Below, in pieces: positions 1 to 9,200 of a stretch of DNA of 64,000 bases. Source of the stretch: Cellulomonas sp. URHD0024 (lineage in GTDB: Bacteria > Actinomycetota > Actinomycetes > Actinomycetales > Cellulomonadaceae). The translations under genes and the position numbers were made by a program. The notes under the pieces were generated by a model that saw only the letters and a list, made by a program, of their open reading frames with translations, had not been told where the DNA came from and did not search any database. The stretch spans positions 1 to 64,000 of the forward strand of contig NZ_AUEW01000013.1 of NCBI RefSeq assembly GCF_000426185.1. The letters are read 5' to 3'. Every line of letters begins with the position of its first letter. Positions within the stretch are counted from its first letter, which is position 1.

Positions 1-600
1 ATCGCGGACCGGCAGACGTCCACGATCGAGCACTTCTCGCCGTTCAAGAAGATGATGCAGCGCGTGGGGAGCCGGGTCGTCAACTTCGCCGCCGACACGG
101 ACCTGCCGGACGCGGCGAGCGGGTTCCGGGCGTACTCGCGTGCCTCGCTGTACCGCCTGAACATCGTCACCGAGTTCAGCTACTGCATGGAGACGATCAT
201 CCAGGCGGGGCACAAGCGGCTGCGCATCGAGAGCGTTCCGGTGACGACGAACGCGAAGACCCGCGAGTCGCGGCTCTTCACCAGCAGCTTCCAGCACATG
301 CGCAAGTCCGGCTCCGCGATCGTGCGCAGCTACCTGATGTTCAAGCCGTACGTGATCTTCGTGACCCTGACGGTCGTGTTCGGCGTGCTGGCACTCATCC
401 CGTTCGTTCGCTTCGCTTGGCTCTGGACCAGCGGCGAGGGAGCCGGCGGCCACGTGCAGTCGCTGGTCTTCGGGTCGATCATGGCCGTCGCGGCCCTGCT
501 GTCCGTGTCGCTCGGCGTGCTCTCGGACCTCCAGCGCGTCAACCGCGTGCTGCTCGAGGACCAGCTCGAACGGATCAAGGAGCTGCAGTACCGGAAGTGA
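1..600 (+). CDS. Family 2 glycosyltransferase, DPM1/GtrB-like (5' truncated)
   Basis: The frame is open from base 1, so the N-terminal nucleotide-sugar-binding part lies outside the window. The visible C-terminal half has the DAASGFRAYSR segment (visible residues about 37-47) that resembles the acceptor-side motif of DPM1/GtrB-like enzymes, which move a sugar from a nucleotide donor to polyprenyl phosphate. Two hydrophobic segments follow (about residues 115-140 and 155-178), and the protein ends in a short basic tail. The family and the membrane-anchored form are fairly clear; the sugar is not. The stop lies 26 bp inside the 3' end of the convergent membrane-protein gene. Confidence 0.85.
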   Translation: MADRQTSTIEHFSPFKKMMQRVGSRVVNFAADTDLPDAASGFRAYSRASLYRLNIVTEFSYCMETIIQAGHKRLRIESVPVTTNAKTRESRLFTSSFQHMRKSGSAIVRSYLMFKPYVIFVTLTVVFGVLALIPFVRFAWLWTSGEGAGGHVQSLVFGSIMAVAALLSVSLGVLSDLQRVNRVLLEDQLERIKELQYRK

Positions 601-2770
601 CCTCGTCGGGGTCGACGGGCGTGAGCGCGCCGTCCGCGCCGATCGTCGCCACCCACAGCCGCGAGGTCGTCCGGCCCGCCCGGTAGGGGATCCTCTGCAG
701 GCGCTCGTGCCAGGCCGTGATCGTCGTCGTGCGCAGCGGGTCGGGCACCACCCCGTCCGGCCACGGCACGTTGTACGGGTCGAAGGTGACGAGCTTGACC
801 TCCTGGTCGCCCCACGCCTCCTTGAGCGCCACCAGGTCGGCGGTCGACAACGTGGTCAGCGCCTGGATGACCTGGACGTCGCACATCGTCCGGAGCGTGG
901 CCAGGTAGGGCGGCGCCTCTCCGGCGTGGACGTAGACCACCGGGTCGTCCCCGACGGCGTCGCACACCGTGTGTGCCTCGGGGAGGCGCCCGTCCTGCTC
1001 GATCGAGACCGCCGCGGGCCCCCAGGTCAGCGCTGGGAAGAGGGCGACGACGACGGCGCCGACGACGGCGGCTGCGGGGGCGGCCCATGACGACCTTCGG
1101 GACCAGAGCGCGTCGAGCGTCACGGCGGCGGCCAGCAGGAAGCCGGGGATGGTCACCGGGAGGAACCGCCGCATCGCCCAGATCTGGTCCGGCGTGATGT
1201 TGACGACCCACAGGTAGAGCAGCGACGGCGCGACGACGACCCCGAACACGAGCGCGAGTCGGGGGTCGCGCTTGGCCACGACCCGGTGCAGGACGACCGC
1301 CAGCCCGATGACCGCGAGCACCACCATGGGCCAGCCGTAGTACCAGGCGTGCCATGACAGGGACGACTCGTCGTAGCTGCGGGTCGGGTCGAGCACCATG
1401 CCGGCCTTCTCCTGCAAGGAGGCCACGTGCGCGGAGTACCCGCTGTGGGCCGGGACGTGGTGGTTGACCATCCACAGCGGGCGGCTGGCCAGGAAGACGG
1501 CGACGACCACCACGGCGGCCGCCGCGGCGTTGGCCAGCCTGGGCTTGTGTGCAAGGACCCACCGGCGCGCGGGGTCGAGCCGGTAGAGCATCCCGAGCAC
1601 GACGACCCCCACCACCGCGACGACGAGCACGGCGATGAGCGAGGTGAACTGCTGGTAGTGGTCGAAGAGGTAGCCCTCGCTGTAGAGGCGCAGGTCCAGG
1701 TAGCCCAGCAGGACCATCGAGAGTGCGCCGCCCGCGACGAGCCCGACGGCGACGAGCTGACGGCGCCGGGTCCGCGGCGGGACTGCGGCGGCGGCCGTCA
1801 GCCCGATGCCGACGACCAGCCCCACGACCGACGCGGCCCCGTCGATGCGCACGAGGGCGGTCGCACCGATCATGGCCCCGGCGACCAGGTACCGGGGCGA
1901 CGACCGGGTCTCGATCGCCGACCACGCCATGGTCAGCCCACCGAACACCAGGGCGAGCGCGAGCGGCTCGGTGTAGGCCGCGCGCGAGAAGACGACCATC
2001 GGCATGGAGAGCGCGAGTGCGACGACGGGGACGAGCGAGAAGGCGGGCCGCACGACCCGACGCGCCAGCGCGAAGACCGCCAGCAGGCCCACGGCGCCGA
2101 TCAGCAGGTTCGCCCGCATCACGGCGTGCTCACCCCCGGCCCAGCCGGCCAGGCCGAGCATCCCGGGGAGCAGCTTGGCGCCCTGCACCTGCAACGACCC
2201 GCCCACCATCTCGTACGCACCGGTCGCTGCCGTCACGTCCTGGAACCCCAGGTCGACGGCCCGGGCGGCGCCGACCGGGATGTTGGGGGAGGCGTGGCCG
2301 GACAGCCAGAGACCCTCGAGCGTGAGGAAGCCCGGGTCGCGCCAGACAGTGATGAACTGGGACGCGAACGGGATGTTGACGCCCAACCAGACGACGACCG
2401 TCCCGAGCGCGGCGAACGACGACACGAGGTGCGCGCGCGTCACCGTGATCGCGGCGGGCGTCAGCCGCCAGGTCGCGACGACGACGACGACGAGCAGCGG
2501 CAGCACGACGAACGGCCGGAACTGCGAGCAGAGCACGCACACCGCGACCACGAGGGCGGTCCAGAACAGCAGCATCACGATCCGGTCGGGCAGACCCACC
2601 ACGACCTTGGCCCAGCGGGCCGGCTCGGACTTCACGGGCGCGTGTGGGCTGGCCACCTGCTGCGGCTCGGCCGTACTCGTGCGCGTTGGGTTCACGTGCG
2701 CGGTCTCGTCTCTCTTCGGGGGCTGGGCACCGGCGACCCTATCCGCGCGGTCGGTGTCGCCGATTCTCAC
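575..2770 (-). CDS. Large multi-spanning membrane protein, possibly GT-C type glycosyltransferase
   Basis: The 731-residue product has a hydrophilic N-terminus of about 60 residues, then more than ten hydrophobic segments spread to about residue 600, then a soluble C-terminal domain of about 110 residues. This layout (membrane core plus C-terminal soluble domain) is that of polyprenol-dependent GT-C enzymes. I see no diagnostic motif, so the function is inferred only from layout and neighbours: a DPM1-like GT2, a flippase-like protein and a GT4. The GTG start overlaps the TGA stop of the upstream gene (GTGA), which implies translational coupling and fixes the start. The 3' end overlaps the convergent GT2 gene. 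Confidence 0.75.
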   Translation of the reverse strand: MRIGDTDRADRVAGAQPPKRDETAHVNPTRTSTAEPQQVASPHAPVKSEPARWAKVVVGLPDRIVMLLFWTALVVAVCVLCSQFRPFVVLPLLVVVVVATWRLTPAAITVTRAHLVSSFAALGTVVVWLGVNIPFASQFITVWRDPGFLTLEGLWLSGHASPNIPVGAARAVDLGFQDVTAATGAYEMVGGSLQVQGAKLLPGMLGLAGWAGGEHAVMRANLLIGAVGLLAVFALARRVVRPAFSLVPVVALALSMPMVVFSRAAYTEPLALALVFGGLTMAWSAIETRSSPRYLVAGAMIGATALVRIDGAASVVGLVVGIGLTAAAAVPPRTRRRQLVAVGLVAGGALSMVLLGYLDLRLYSEGYLFDHYQQFTSLIAVLVVAVVGVVVLGMLYRLDPARRWVLAHKPRLANAAAAAVVVVAVFLASRPLWMVNHHVPAHSGYSAHVASLQEKAGMVLDPTRSYDESSLSWHAWYYGWPMVVLAVIGLAVVLHRVVAKRDPRLALVFGVVVAPSLLYLWVVNITPDQIWAMRRFLPVTIPGFLLAAAVTLDALWSRRSSWAAPAAAVVGAVVVALFPALTWGPAAVSIEQDGRLPEAHTVCDAVGDDPVVYVHAGEAPPYLATLRTMCDVQVIQALTTLSTADLVALKEAWGDQEVKLVTFDPYNVPWPDGVVPDPLRTTTITAWHERLQRIPYRAGRTTSRLWVATIGADGALTPVDPDEVTSGTAAP

Positions 2771-3741
2771 TGATCATCGCCGAGCACGGCGCCGGGCGCT
2801 CGACGTGCGAGCGCGGCACGGTGCCGGTTGTCGGCCAGGACGGCCGCGCCGGCGCTGAGGAAGTCGCCGGCGATCATCAGCGCACGGCTGACGAGAGCGA
2901 GCGCGAGAGCAGCGGACGCGTCCATCACCGGCGCCAGGGCGGCCACCAGCGCCACCTCACGCGCGCCCGCACCGGCGGGCAGGAAGACGATCACGAACCC
3001 GACCACCCAGGCCAGCGCGTAGGCGCCGGTGGTCAGCAGGCCGAGGCTCGGCGACGAGAACCCCGAGCCGGCCGCCAGGATCCACAGGTGCGCGCCGAAC
3101 GCGACCCACATCACGAGCGCCCACACCGAGGACCGCAGCAGCGTCGGACCCGTGATCGCGTCGCCGCCGGGTCGGTGCAGGACCCGACGCGCGAGCGTCA
3201 TGACCCTGTTGAACACCGCAGGCACGAGCATCACGATGCCCGCGACGGCGACGAAGAGCAGCCACCAGTAGGTGCGGACGGCGTCGGCCGACGCGATCGA
3301 CAGGGTCGACCCCGCGACCACGATCCCCACGACGAGCCCGATGACGAGCTGGGTGAGCGCGGCCGACGCGGCCCTGCTGCGCGGGACGCCGTACTCCGTC
3401 GACAGCTCCGCCTGCGCGAGGACCGGCCAGATGGAGCCGGGGATGTACTTGCCCAGCTGGCTCAGGAAGAAGACCCGCGCGGCCGCGGGCACGGGCAGCG
3501 GCGAACCCATGCCCGCCAGCACGGAGCGCCAGGACAGCGCGGCAGCGACGAGCCCGACGAGCACGAACCCGAACGCACCGGTGATGCTGGCGGCGTCCAG
3601 CTGCCGCACGGCGTCCACGATGTCCGACCAGTGTCCGGCGAGGAACACCGCCACGAACGCCACGACGAGGACCGCCGCGGCCGCCTTGACCCACTGGGTG
3701 CGGGTACGGCGAGGGGTCGCCTGGTCCGGGGTGGGCTGCAC
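2767..3741 (-). CDS. Lysylphosphatidylglycerol synthase TM-region / flippase-like membrane protein
   Basis: About 324 residues with roughly eight membrane segments. The region around SQLGKYIPGSIWP (about residues 100-112 from this start) is the hallmark of the UPF0104/LPG_synthase_TM family, members of which are proposed to move polyprenyl-linked sugars or lipids across the membrane. The GTG at 3741 is preferred because it leaves a 58-bp divergent promoter gap to the GT4 gene. Longer in-frame starts at 3801 and 3822 would overlap that gene. The stop is coupled (GTGA) to the next gene, so the two products probably act together in surface-glycan assembly. Confidence 0.8.
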   Translation of the reverse strand: MQPTPDQATPRRTRTQWVKAAAAVLVVAFVAVFLAGHWSDIVDAVRQLDAASITGAFGFVLVGLVAAALSWRSVLAGMGSPLPVPAAARVFFLSQLGKYIPGSIWPVLAQAELSTEYGVPRSRAASAALTQLVIGLVVGIVVAGSTLSIASADAVRTYWWLLFVAVAGIVMLVPAVFNRVMTLARRVLHRPGGDAITGPTLLRSSVWALVMWVAFGAHLWILAAGSGFSSPSLGLLTTGAYALAWVVGFVIVFLPAGAGAREVALVAALAPVMDASAALALALVSRALMIAGDFLSAGAAVLADNRHRAALARRAPGAVLGDDQ

Positions 3742-3786
3742 CCGTCGATCGTACGGGCGCGTCGGCGCCGTCCCGGGCGCCGCCGG

Positions 3787-3792
3787 TACTCT
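3787..3792 (+). promoter_or_regulatory. Leaderless-type -10 element of the GT4 gene
   Basis: TACTCT (a TANNNT match) lies 7 nt before the ATG at 3800 and there is no Shine-Dalgarno sequence. This spacing places transcription start on or next to the start codon. Confidence 0.5.
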
Positions 3793-3799
3793 CCGAGCC

Positions 3800-4885
3800 A
3801 TGTCCACCGTGCTGTTCGTCACCAGGAAGTTCCCGCCGTCGGTCGGCGGGATGGAGACGCTGGCGGCGGACGTCTGGCACGCGCTCGAGGGTGACGGTGC
3901 CCGGCTCGTCGCTCACGGCGGCTCCAACAGGTCGCTGCCGGCGTTCCTCGTCCGCGCCGTGCGCACGACCAGGCGGGCGGCCCGTCGGCGGGAGGTCGAC
4001 CTGGTCCTCGCGGGCGACGTCCTGATGTTCCTGGCCCTGCGGCCGTTCGTGCGCCCGGGGCGGGTGCGGCTCGCGACCATGGCCATGGGCAAGGACGTCG
4101 TCTGGCCACGGCGGCCCTACCAGTGGCTCGTCCGGCGGTGGCTTCCCGATGCCCACCTGGTCCTCGCGATCAGCCAGGCGACCGAGGCGACGACCGTCGC
4201 GGCGGGTGTCCCGCCTGATGCCGTGCGCGTGGTGCGGCTGGGCGTGGAGGTGCCCGAGCGGACGGTCGACCGGCCGGCGGCGCACCTGGAGCTGCGCTCG
4301 AGCCTCGGCGTCGACCCCGGCGCCGTCGTGATCGCGACCCTCGGTCGCCTCGTGCGGCGCAAGGGGGTCGCGTGGTTCATCCGCGAGGTGCTGCCGGGGC
4401 TGCCCGCGCAGTGCGTGTACGTGGTCGCCGGGGACGGCGAGGACCGGGCCGACGTGCTCGACGCGCGCGCCTCTCTCGAGGATCCCGGACGCGTCCGCCT
4501 CCTGGGCCGCGTCGACGATGCTGGTCGCGAGCTCCTGCTGCGTGGGTGCGACGTCTTCGCCCAGCCGAACATCCCTGTCGACGGCGACATGGAGGGTTTC
4601 GGCCTGGTGGCCGTCGAGGCGGCGATGCGCGGTGCGCTGGTCGTGGCTGCGGATCTGGAGGGGCTGCGCGACGCGGTCGTCGACGGCGAGACCGGCATCC
4701 TCGTGGCCCCGCAGGACACCGACGCGTGGGTCCGGGCGCTCGACGCGGTCGTGGGGGACGCCGGGGTCGAGGCGCTGGCCGAGCGGTACGCGAGCGGGTG
4801 CCGGCAGCTCTACAGCCGCGAACGGATGGGCGCGGAGCTTCGGCAGGCGGTCGGCCTCGCGCCGAGCGTCCGGTCCGGTTCCTAG
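3800..4885 (+). CDS. Family 4 glycosyltransferase (PimB/WcaL-like)
   Basis: 361 residues in the GT-B fold. The N-terminal FPPSVGGMETLA segment is the glycine-rich acceptor loop. The C-terminal domain begins near residue 175, with the donor-contact segment ATLGRLVRRKG and, near residue 270, DMEGFGLVAVEAA, the EX7E-type retaining-GT4 motif. These enzymes transfer sugars from nucleotide donors to lipid or glycan acceptors. The ATG at 3800 sits 7 nt after a TANNNT box and is preferred over the longer upstream frame. It diverges from the flippase-like gene and converges with the TIGR03089-like gene, with which it overlaps by 4 bp. Substrate unknown. Confidence 0.88.
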   Translation: MSTVLFVTRKFPPSVGGMETLAADVWHALEGDGARLVAHGGSNRSLPAFLVRAVRTTRRAARRREVDLVLAGDVLMFLALRPFVRPGRVRLATMAMGKDVVWPRRPYQWLVRRWLPDAHLVLAISQATEATTVAAGVPPDAVRVVRLGVEVPERTVDRPAAHLELRSSLGVDPGAVVIATLGRLVRRKGVAWFIREVLPGLPAQCVYVVAGDGEDRADVLDARASLEDPGRVRLLGRVDDAGRELLLRGCDVFAQPNIPVDGDMEGFGLVAVEAAMRGALVVAADLEGLRDAVVDGETGILVAPQDTDAWVRALDAVVGDAGVEALAERYASGCRQLYSRERMGAELRQAVGLAPSVRSGS

Positions 4886-5607
4886 CGGGAGACCGTGATC
4901 CGCTCGGAGGCGACGAGCCTCGCCGCTCGGTCGGGGTCGGCGTCGAGGGCCTTCGACAGGGCGTCGTCGACGAGCACCACCGAGCCACCCCGCGCGAGGA
5001 CGCCGAGCACACGGGCGACGTCGTGCTCCGAGGTCCGACCGGGGCCGGCGGCGACGAGCACGCGGTCGGGACCGTCGGGCTGTGTCGCCAGGGCCCAGGC
5101 GACCAGCTCGCCGTGCGTCGGGCCGGGGTCCATGGCCGGGTCGGTCGGTGCAGGCTCGGGTGCCCACCCGATGACGTCGCCGTAGGTCATCACAGACGCT
5201 GCGGCGTCCAGGGCGCCGGGGGGCAGGTCGCCGAGGAACCTGCGCGCGAGGGCAGGCAGGCTCACCGCGACGAGCTGCGCGTGCGAACCGACGTGCTGGG
5301 CGGGGGAGTCGGTCACGACCACGTCCGTGCGCGGGCCGCCCGGAAGGACGACACAGCCGCCGGCGCGCCACACCGCGAGCTGCCACACCAGCGTCCGCCA
5401 GTGGGTCGGCAGGTCGAGCAGGACCCGGGTGCCGGGTTCGACGTCCAGCTCCTCGACCAGCAGGTTCGTGGTCTTCGACACCCAGTTGTCGAGCACCGCG
5501 CCCGAGAGCTCGACCCGGTCGCCGTCTGCCGCGTACCAGGTGATCCGCGGCCGGCCGGGCTCGCGCGTCAGGAGGGCGAGGAGGTCGGCGATGGTCGTCG
5601 GAGGCAC
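4882..5607 (-). CDS. TIGR03089 family protein (acyl-CoA-ligase-like fragment)
   Basis: 241 residues resembling only the N-terminal part of an AMP-binding/acyl-CoA synthetase domain. The stretch TRVLLDLPTHWRTLVWQLAVW matches the family's typical region near residues 60-80. The P-loop and C-terminal lid of a working adenylating enzyme are absent. Such short proteins are widespread in actinobacteria beside cell-wall glycan genes and have no established role. The GTG start is preceded by TAGGGT at a 6-nt distance, a leaderless layout, which supports the start. The gene converges on the GT4 gene. Confidence 0.78.
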   Translation of the reverse strand: MPPTTIADLLALLTREPGRPRITWYAADGDRVELSGAVLDNWVSKTTNLLVEELDVEPGTRVLLDLPTHWRTLVWQLAVWRAGGCVVLPGGPRTDVVVTDSPAQHVGSHAQLVAVSLPALARRFLGDLPPGALDAAASVMTYGDVIGWAPEPAPTDPAMDPGPTHGELVAWALATQPDGPDRVLVAAGPGRTSEHDVARVLGVLARGGSVVLVDDALSKALDADPDRAARLVASERITVSR

Positions 5608-5613
5608 GCCGCA

Positions 5614-5619
5614 ACCCTA
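5614..5619 (-). promoter_or_regulatory. Leaderless-type -10 element
   Basis: TAGGGT on the minus strand, followed by 6 nt and then the GTG at 5607. No Shine-Dalgarno sequence is present. Confidence 0.5.
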
Positions 5620-5690
5620 CGGCGACACGCCCGGGGGTCGGGAATTGCTCAAGTTCACCCGGCAGAACCGGGCAAATACCACCTGTCCGC

Positions 5691-5719
5691 TTGACCAACG
5701 CGAACGACACGCGTGTAAT
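5691..5719 (+). promoter_or_regulatory. whiB promoter (-35 TTGACC, 17 bp, -10 TGTAAT)
   Basis: This is the best housekeeping-type promoter in the window: TTGACC at 5691-5696, a 17-bp spacer and TGTAAT at 5714-5719. Transcription would start near 5726 and give a leader of about 100 nt before the whiB ATG at 5829. Confidence 0.6.
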
Positions 5720-5754
5720 TCCATAGAACGGATTCACCCGCGGCAGAACTCTCC

Positions 5755-5798
5755 CACAGCAGCACCGGGTGCAGCAGCACCCCATCCACAGCAGCACC
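5755..5798 (+). repeat. Three 12-nt repeats in the whiB leader
   Basis: CACAGCAGCACC at 5755 and 5787 and TGCAGCAGCACC at 5770 lie within the untranslated leader. The stretch is nearly free of T and G pairs and so probably unstructured. It could bind a protein or RNA, or simply keep the leader open. Confidence 0.5.
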
Positions 5799-5828
5799 CA
5801 GCACAACGAAGATCGCACGGAGGCACGC

Positions 5829-6158
5829 ATGTGGAATCTGCTCGACAACGACGAGATCTTCCCGTCGGACGCACGCAAGGCTGCACAGACGCAGGCCTCC
5901 AACGTGCTTCCGATCTTCGGCGCCCTCGAGGACGAGGGGCCCATGGGATGGCAGGAGCGCGCGCTCTGTGCCCAGACCGACCCGGAGGCGTTCTTCCCTG
6001 AGAAGGGCGGCTCCACTCGCGAGGCCAAGAAGGTGTGCACCGGATGCGACGTCCGCTCCGAGTGCCTCGAGTACGCACTGCAGAACGACGAGCGCTTCGG
6101 GATCTGGGGCGGACTGTCCGAGCGCGAGCGGCGCAAGCTCAAGCGGCGTGTCGTCTGA
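5829..6158 (+). CDS. whiB: WhiB-family Fe-S transcriptional regulator (WhiB2/WhmD-like)
   Basis: 109 residues. The WhiB domain shows four cysteines (one in RALCAQTDPE, then CTGCDVRSEC) that bind a [4Fe-4S] cluster, then GIWGGLSERERRKLKRR, the turn motif and basic DNA-contact tail. A GGAGG about 6 nt upstream supports the ATG at 5829 over an in-frame GTG at 5769. Location beside a large membrane GT2 and close to wbbL-like and manB genes matches the setting I recall for whiB2/whmD in mycobacteria, which is needed for septation. Paralogue assignment therefore rests mainly on context. Confidence 0.9.
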   Translation: MWNLLDNDEIFPSDARKAAQTQASNVLPIFGALEDEGPMGWQERALCAQTDPEAFFPEKGGSTREAKKVCTGCDVRSECLEYALQNDERFGIWGGLSERERRKLKRRVV

Positions 6159-6225
6159 CCTTCACAGGTCGTCGGGGCGTGTCGCTCCCGGGCTCACGGG
6201 GACGCTGCCGCACGATGTCCCGAGC

Positions 6226-9200
6226 ATGACTGACACGCTCCAGCCCGTGGACGTTCCCACGGCGACCTCGTCCACACCGGTGACCCCGCCGGTGTCCGTG
6301 CCTGTCTCTGCCGTTCTCGTCACCCACGGCCGAACCCCGTACCTCGAGACCACTCTTGCGGCCCTGGCGCAGCAGACGCGTCGTCCGATGCGCGTGTTCC
6401 TCGTCGATGTCTCCCACGTTCCCGACGAGGCCGTCGAGCCCGCGTTCCGCCGGATCTTCGCCGCGGCCGACGACGCATCGCGGGGGCCGTCACCCGCACT
6501 TCACCTCGTGCACACGCCCGGCGCGCGCACGTTCGGGCACGCCGTGCGACGCGCGCTCGCGAGCGAGGTCGGGCCGACGACCAGCTGGCTGTGGCTCCTG
6601 CACGACGACAGCGCACCGGCCGACACCGCGCTCGCCGAGCTGGTCCGCGCCGTCGGGCGGGCACCGTCCGTCGCGGTGGCGGGCGTCAAGCAGCGGACCT
6701 GGACGGATCCCGAGCGGCTGCTCGAGGTCGGTCTGCGCACGTCCCGCTCCGGCCGTCGGATGACGGACGTCGAGCCGGGCGAGCTGGACCAGGGGCAGCA
6801 CGACGGTCGCGACGACGTGCTCGGGGTCGGCCTGGCCGGCGCGCTGGTCCGGCGCGACGTCTGGGACGCCCTGCGTGGCACCGACCCGCTGCTCGGACCC
6901 TTCGGGGACGGCTTCGACCTTTCCCGGCGGGCGCGCCTGGCCGGGCACCGCGTCGTCGTCGTGCCGTCGGCCGTCGTCCGCCACGCGCAGGCGGGATACC
7001 TCGGTCTGCGGACCGCGGAGTCGCGCGTCCCGACCGACCTCGATGGGGACGGCGAGGACGACGCCGCCGACCCGCGGCACTCGTTCGACGCCCGCCGACG
7101 AGCGCTCGTGCACAGCCGGCTCGTCGGGGCGCCCATGCCTCTGGTGCCGTTCGTCGCGCTCATGGCGATCGTCGGCGCGGTCGTCCGGTCGCTCTGGCAG
7201 CTCGCCGTGAAGCAGCCGGGACTGGCCGTCGCCGAGCTTCGCTCGGTGCTGGTCGCGGTCTGCCGGCCTGCGGGCGTGGTGCGCGCGCGGGCCCGAGCGA
7301 CACGCACCCGCAGGCTGCCGCGGCGGGCTCTGCGTCCGCTCCAGGCCGGCGTGCGCGACGTGTGGTCGCAGTCCCGTGACCGGCGGCTCGCCCGCGCGGA
7401 GGTCCGGCGCGTCGTCCAGGCGCCCAGCGAGCTCGAGCTGCGAGAGCTCTCCGCGCTGGCGACCAAGCGCCGGGTCACGCTCGTCGTCCTCGTGGGTGGT
7501 CTCGCGATCATCAGCGCCGTCGCCCTCGGGACGCTGCTGGCCCCCGTGGTCGGCGGGGCCCGGCTGGTCGGTGACGCGCTCCTTCCGACGACCGCCCGGC
7601 TCGGCGACCTCTGGAGCGCAGCGACCTCGGGCTGGGTCGCCGGGGGTCTCGGCGCGCCGGGGCCGGCCGACGCGTTGCTGACCGTGCTCGTCGGCCCGAC
7701 CGCCGCCGCCGGTGGCTCGTCGTCGGCCGTCGTGGCAGTGCTCCTGCTCGGCTCCCTCGTGCTCGCTGGGATCGCCGCCTGGGCAGCAGCGGGAGCCGTG
7801 ACTCGCTCGGTGGGGGTGCGGGCCTGGGCCGCCGTCGTCTGGGCCGCTGCACCCGCGTTGCTCCTCGGTCTGGGCGCGGGCCGGCTCGGTGCCGTCGTGG
7901 CCCACGTGGGGCTGCCGTGGGTGGGCCTGGGGCTGGCGCGTGCGATCGGGGTGCAGCGGGTCGACCAGGTGCTCTCCGGCGTGGCGACCGCCAAGCGCGT
8001 CGACGACGACGACGTCGATCCCGAGGGACCCGTGACGTCGTCTCTGCCGCACCCCCGACTCGCGACCGACTCCGGACAGACCCCCGCGGTGGCGCCCGCC
8101 GACGTGACCGCTCGAGTGGGTGCAGCCGATCCCACGGGCTCGATCGCCGCGGCGGCCGGTGCTGCCCTGGCGTTCGCACTCGTCGTGGCGGGTGCACCGG
8201 TGCTGCTGGTTCCCGGCGTCCTGGCGCTGTGCGTCGTGGCGCTGTCCGCACCACGCCGCCGCGGGCGGGTCCTGCTCGCCGCCGTCCCGGCAGTGGTCCT
8301 GCTGGCCCCGACGCTCCTGGAGGCGGCGCGCCGCGGGCTCCCCGGCTGGTGCCTCCTCGTCGCCGACCCCGGTCTGCCCGTGCCGTCGCAGCCGACCGAC
8401 CCGGTCAGCCGGCTGCTGGGTGTCCCGTCCGACCCCGGCTCGCTCGTGGGGACCGGGCTGGCGTCCGGACTCACGCACGCCCTGCCGCTCGCCGTCGGTG
8501 CGGTCGTCCTGGTCCTGGCCGTGCTCGCGCTCCTGCGCGGCGCACCCGTGGCGCGGGCCGTGCGCGGTGCCTGGGTGGTCGCGGGGATCGGGTTGGCGAC
8601 CGCCACGGTCGTCGGGCTCGTCCCGGTGGCGGTCGACGGCGGGTCGGTCGTGCGCGGCTGGTCGGGTCCGGGGCTCTCGCTGGCCGGCGCCGGTCTGCTG
8701 GTCGCCGCCCTGATCGGCACGGATCGGTTGCGCGAGCGTCTCGGGCGCTACACGTTCGGCGTGCGTCAGCTGCTCGCTGCGCTGCTGTCGCTCGTCGCCG
8801 TCGTCGTGCCGCTGGTCTGGCTGGGCACGTGGACCTGGCAGGCCAGGACGGGCGACGCCGTCGCGCTGCGCACGCTCGACGGCCCGATCGTCCCGGCGGT
8901 CGGGCAGCAGGCGCAGGAGACGCCCGCTTCGTCGCGGGTGCTCGCCGTGAGCGCCGGTCCCGAGCAGGGCAGCGACCCGACCGCGACCTGGCAGCTGATG
9001 CGCGGCGACGGCCCGGCCCTGGTCGACCAGGCCGCCGCGGCGTGGACCCGGACGCTGGAGGGCGACCTGACCGAGACGTCGGCGACCCCGGCCGACGCCG
9101 CGACGCAGGAGGTCGACGCGCTGGTCGCGCGCCTCGCCACGGCCGCGAGCGGTGACGTCGCCGGTGAGCTGGGCTCGCTCGGGGTCGCGGACGTCCTCGT

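Noticed and set aside
5769..5828. N-terminally extended WhiB from GTG 5769
   Set aside because: The extension reads through the repeat-bearing leader, and GGAGG sits at proper distance only from ATG 5829.
2957..6142. 1061-codon minus-strand open frame spanning several genes
   Set aside because: It runs across the GT4, TIGR03089 and whiB genes and the whiB promoter; the product is Arg/Pro/Ala-rich shadow sequence.
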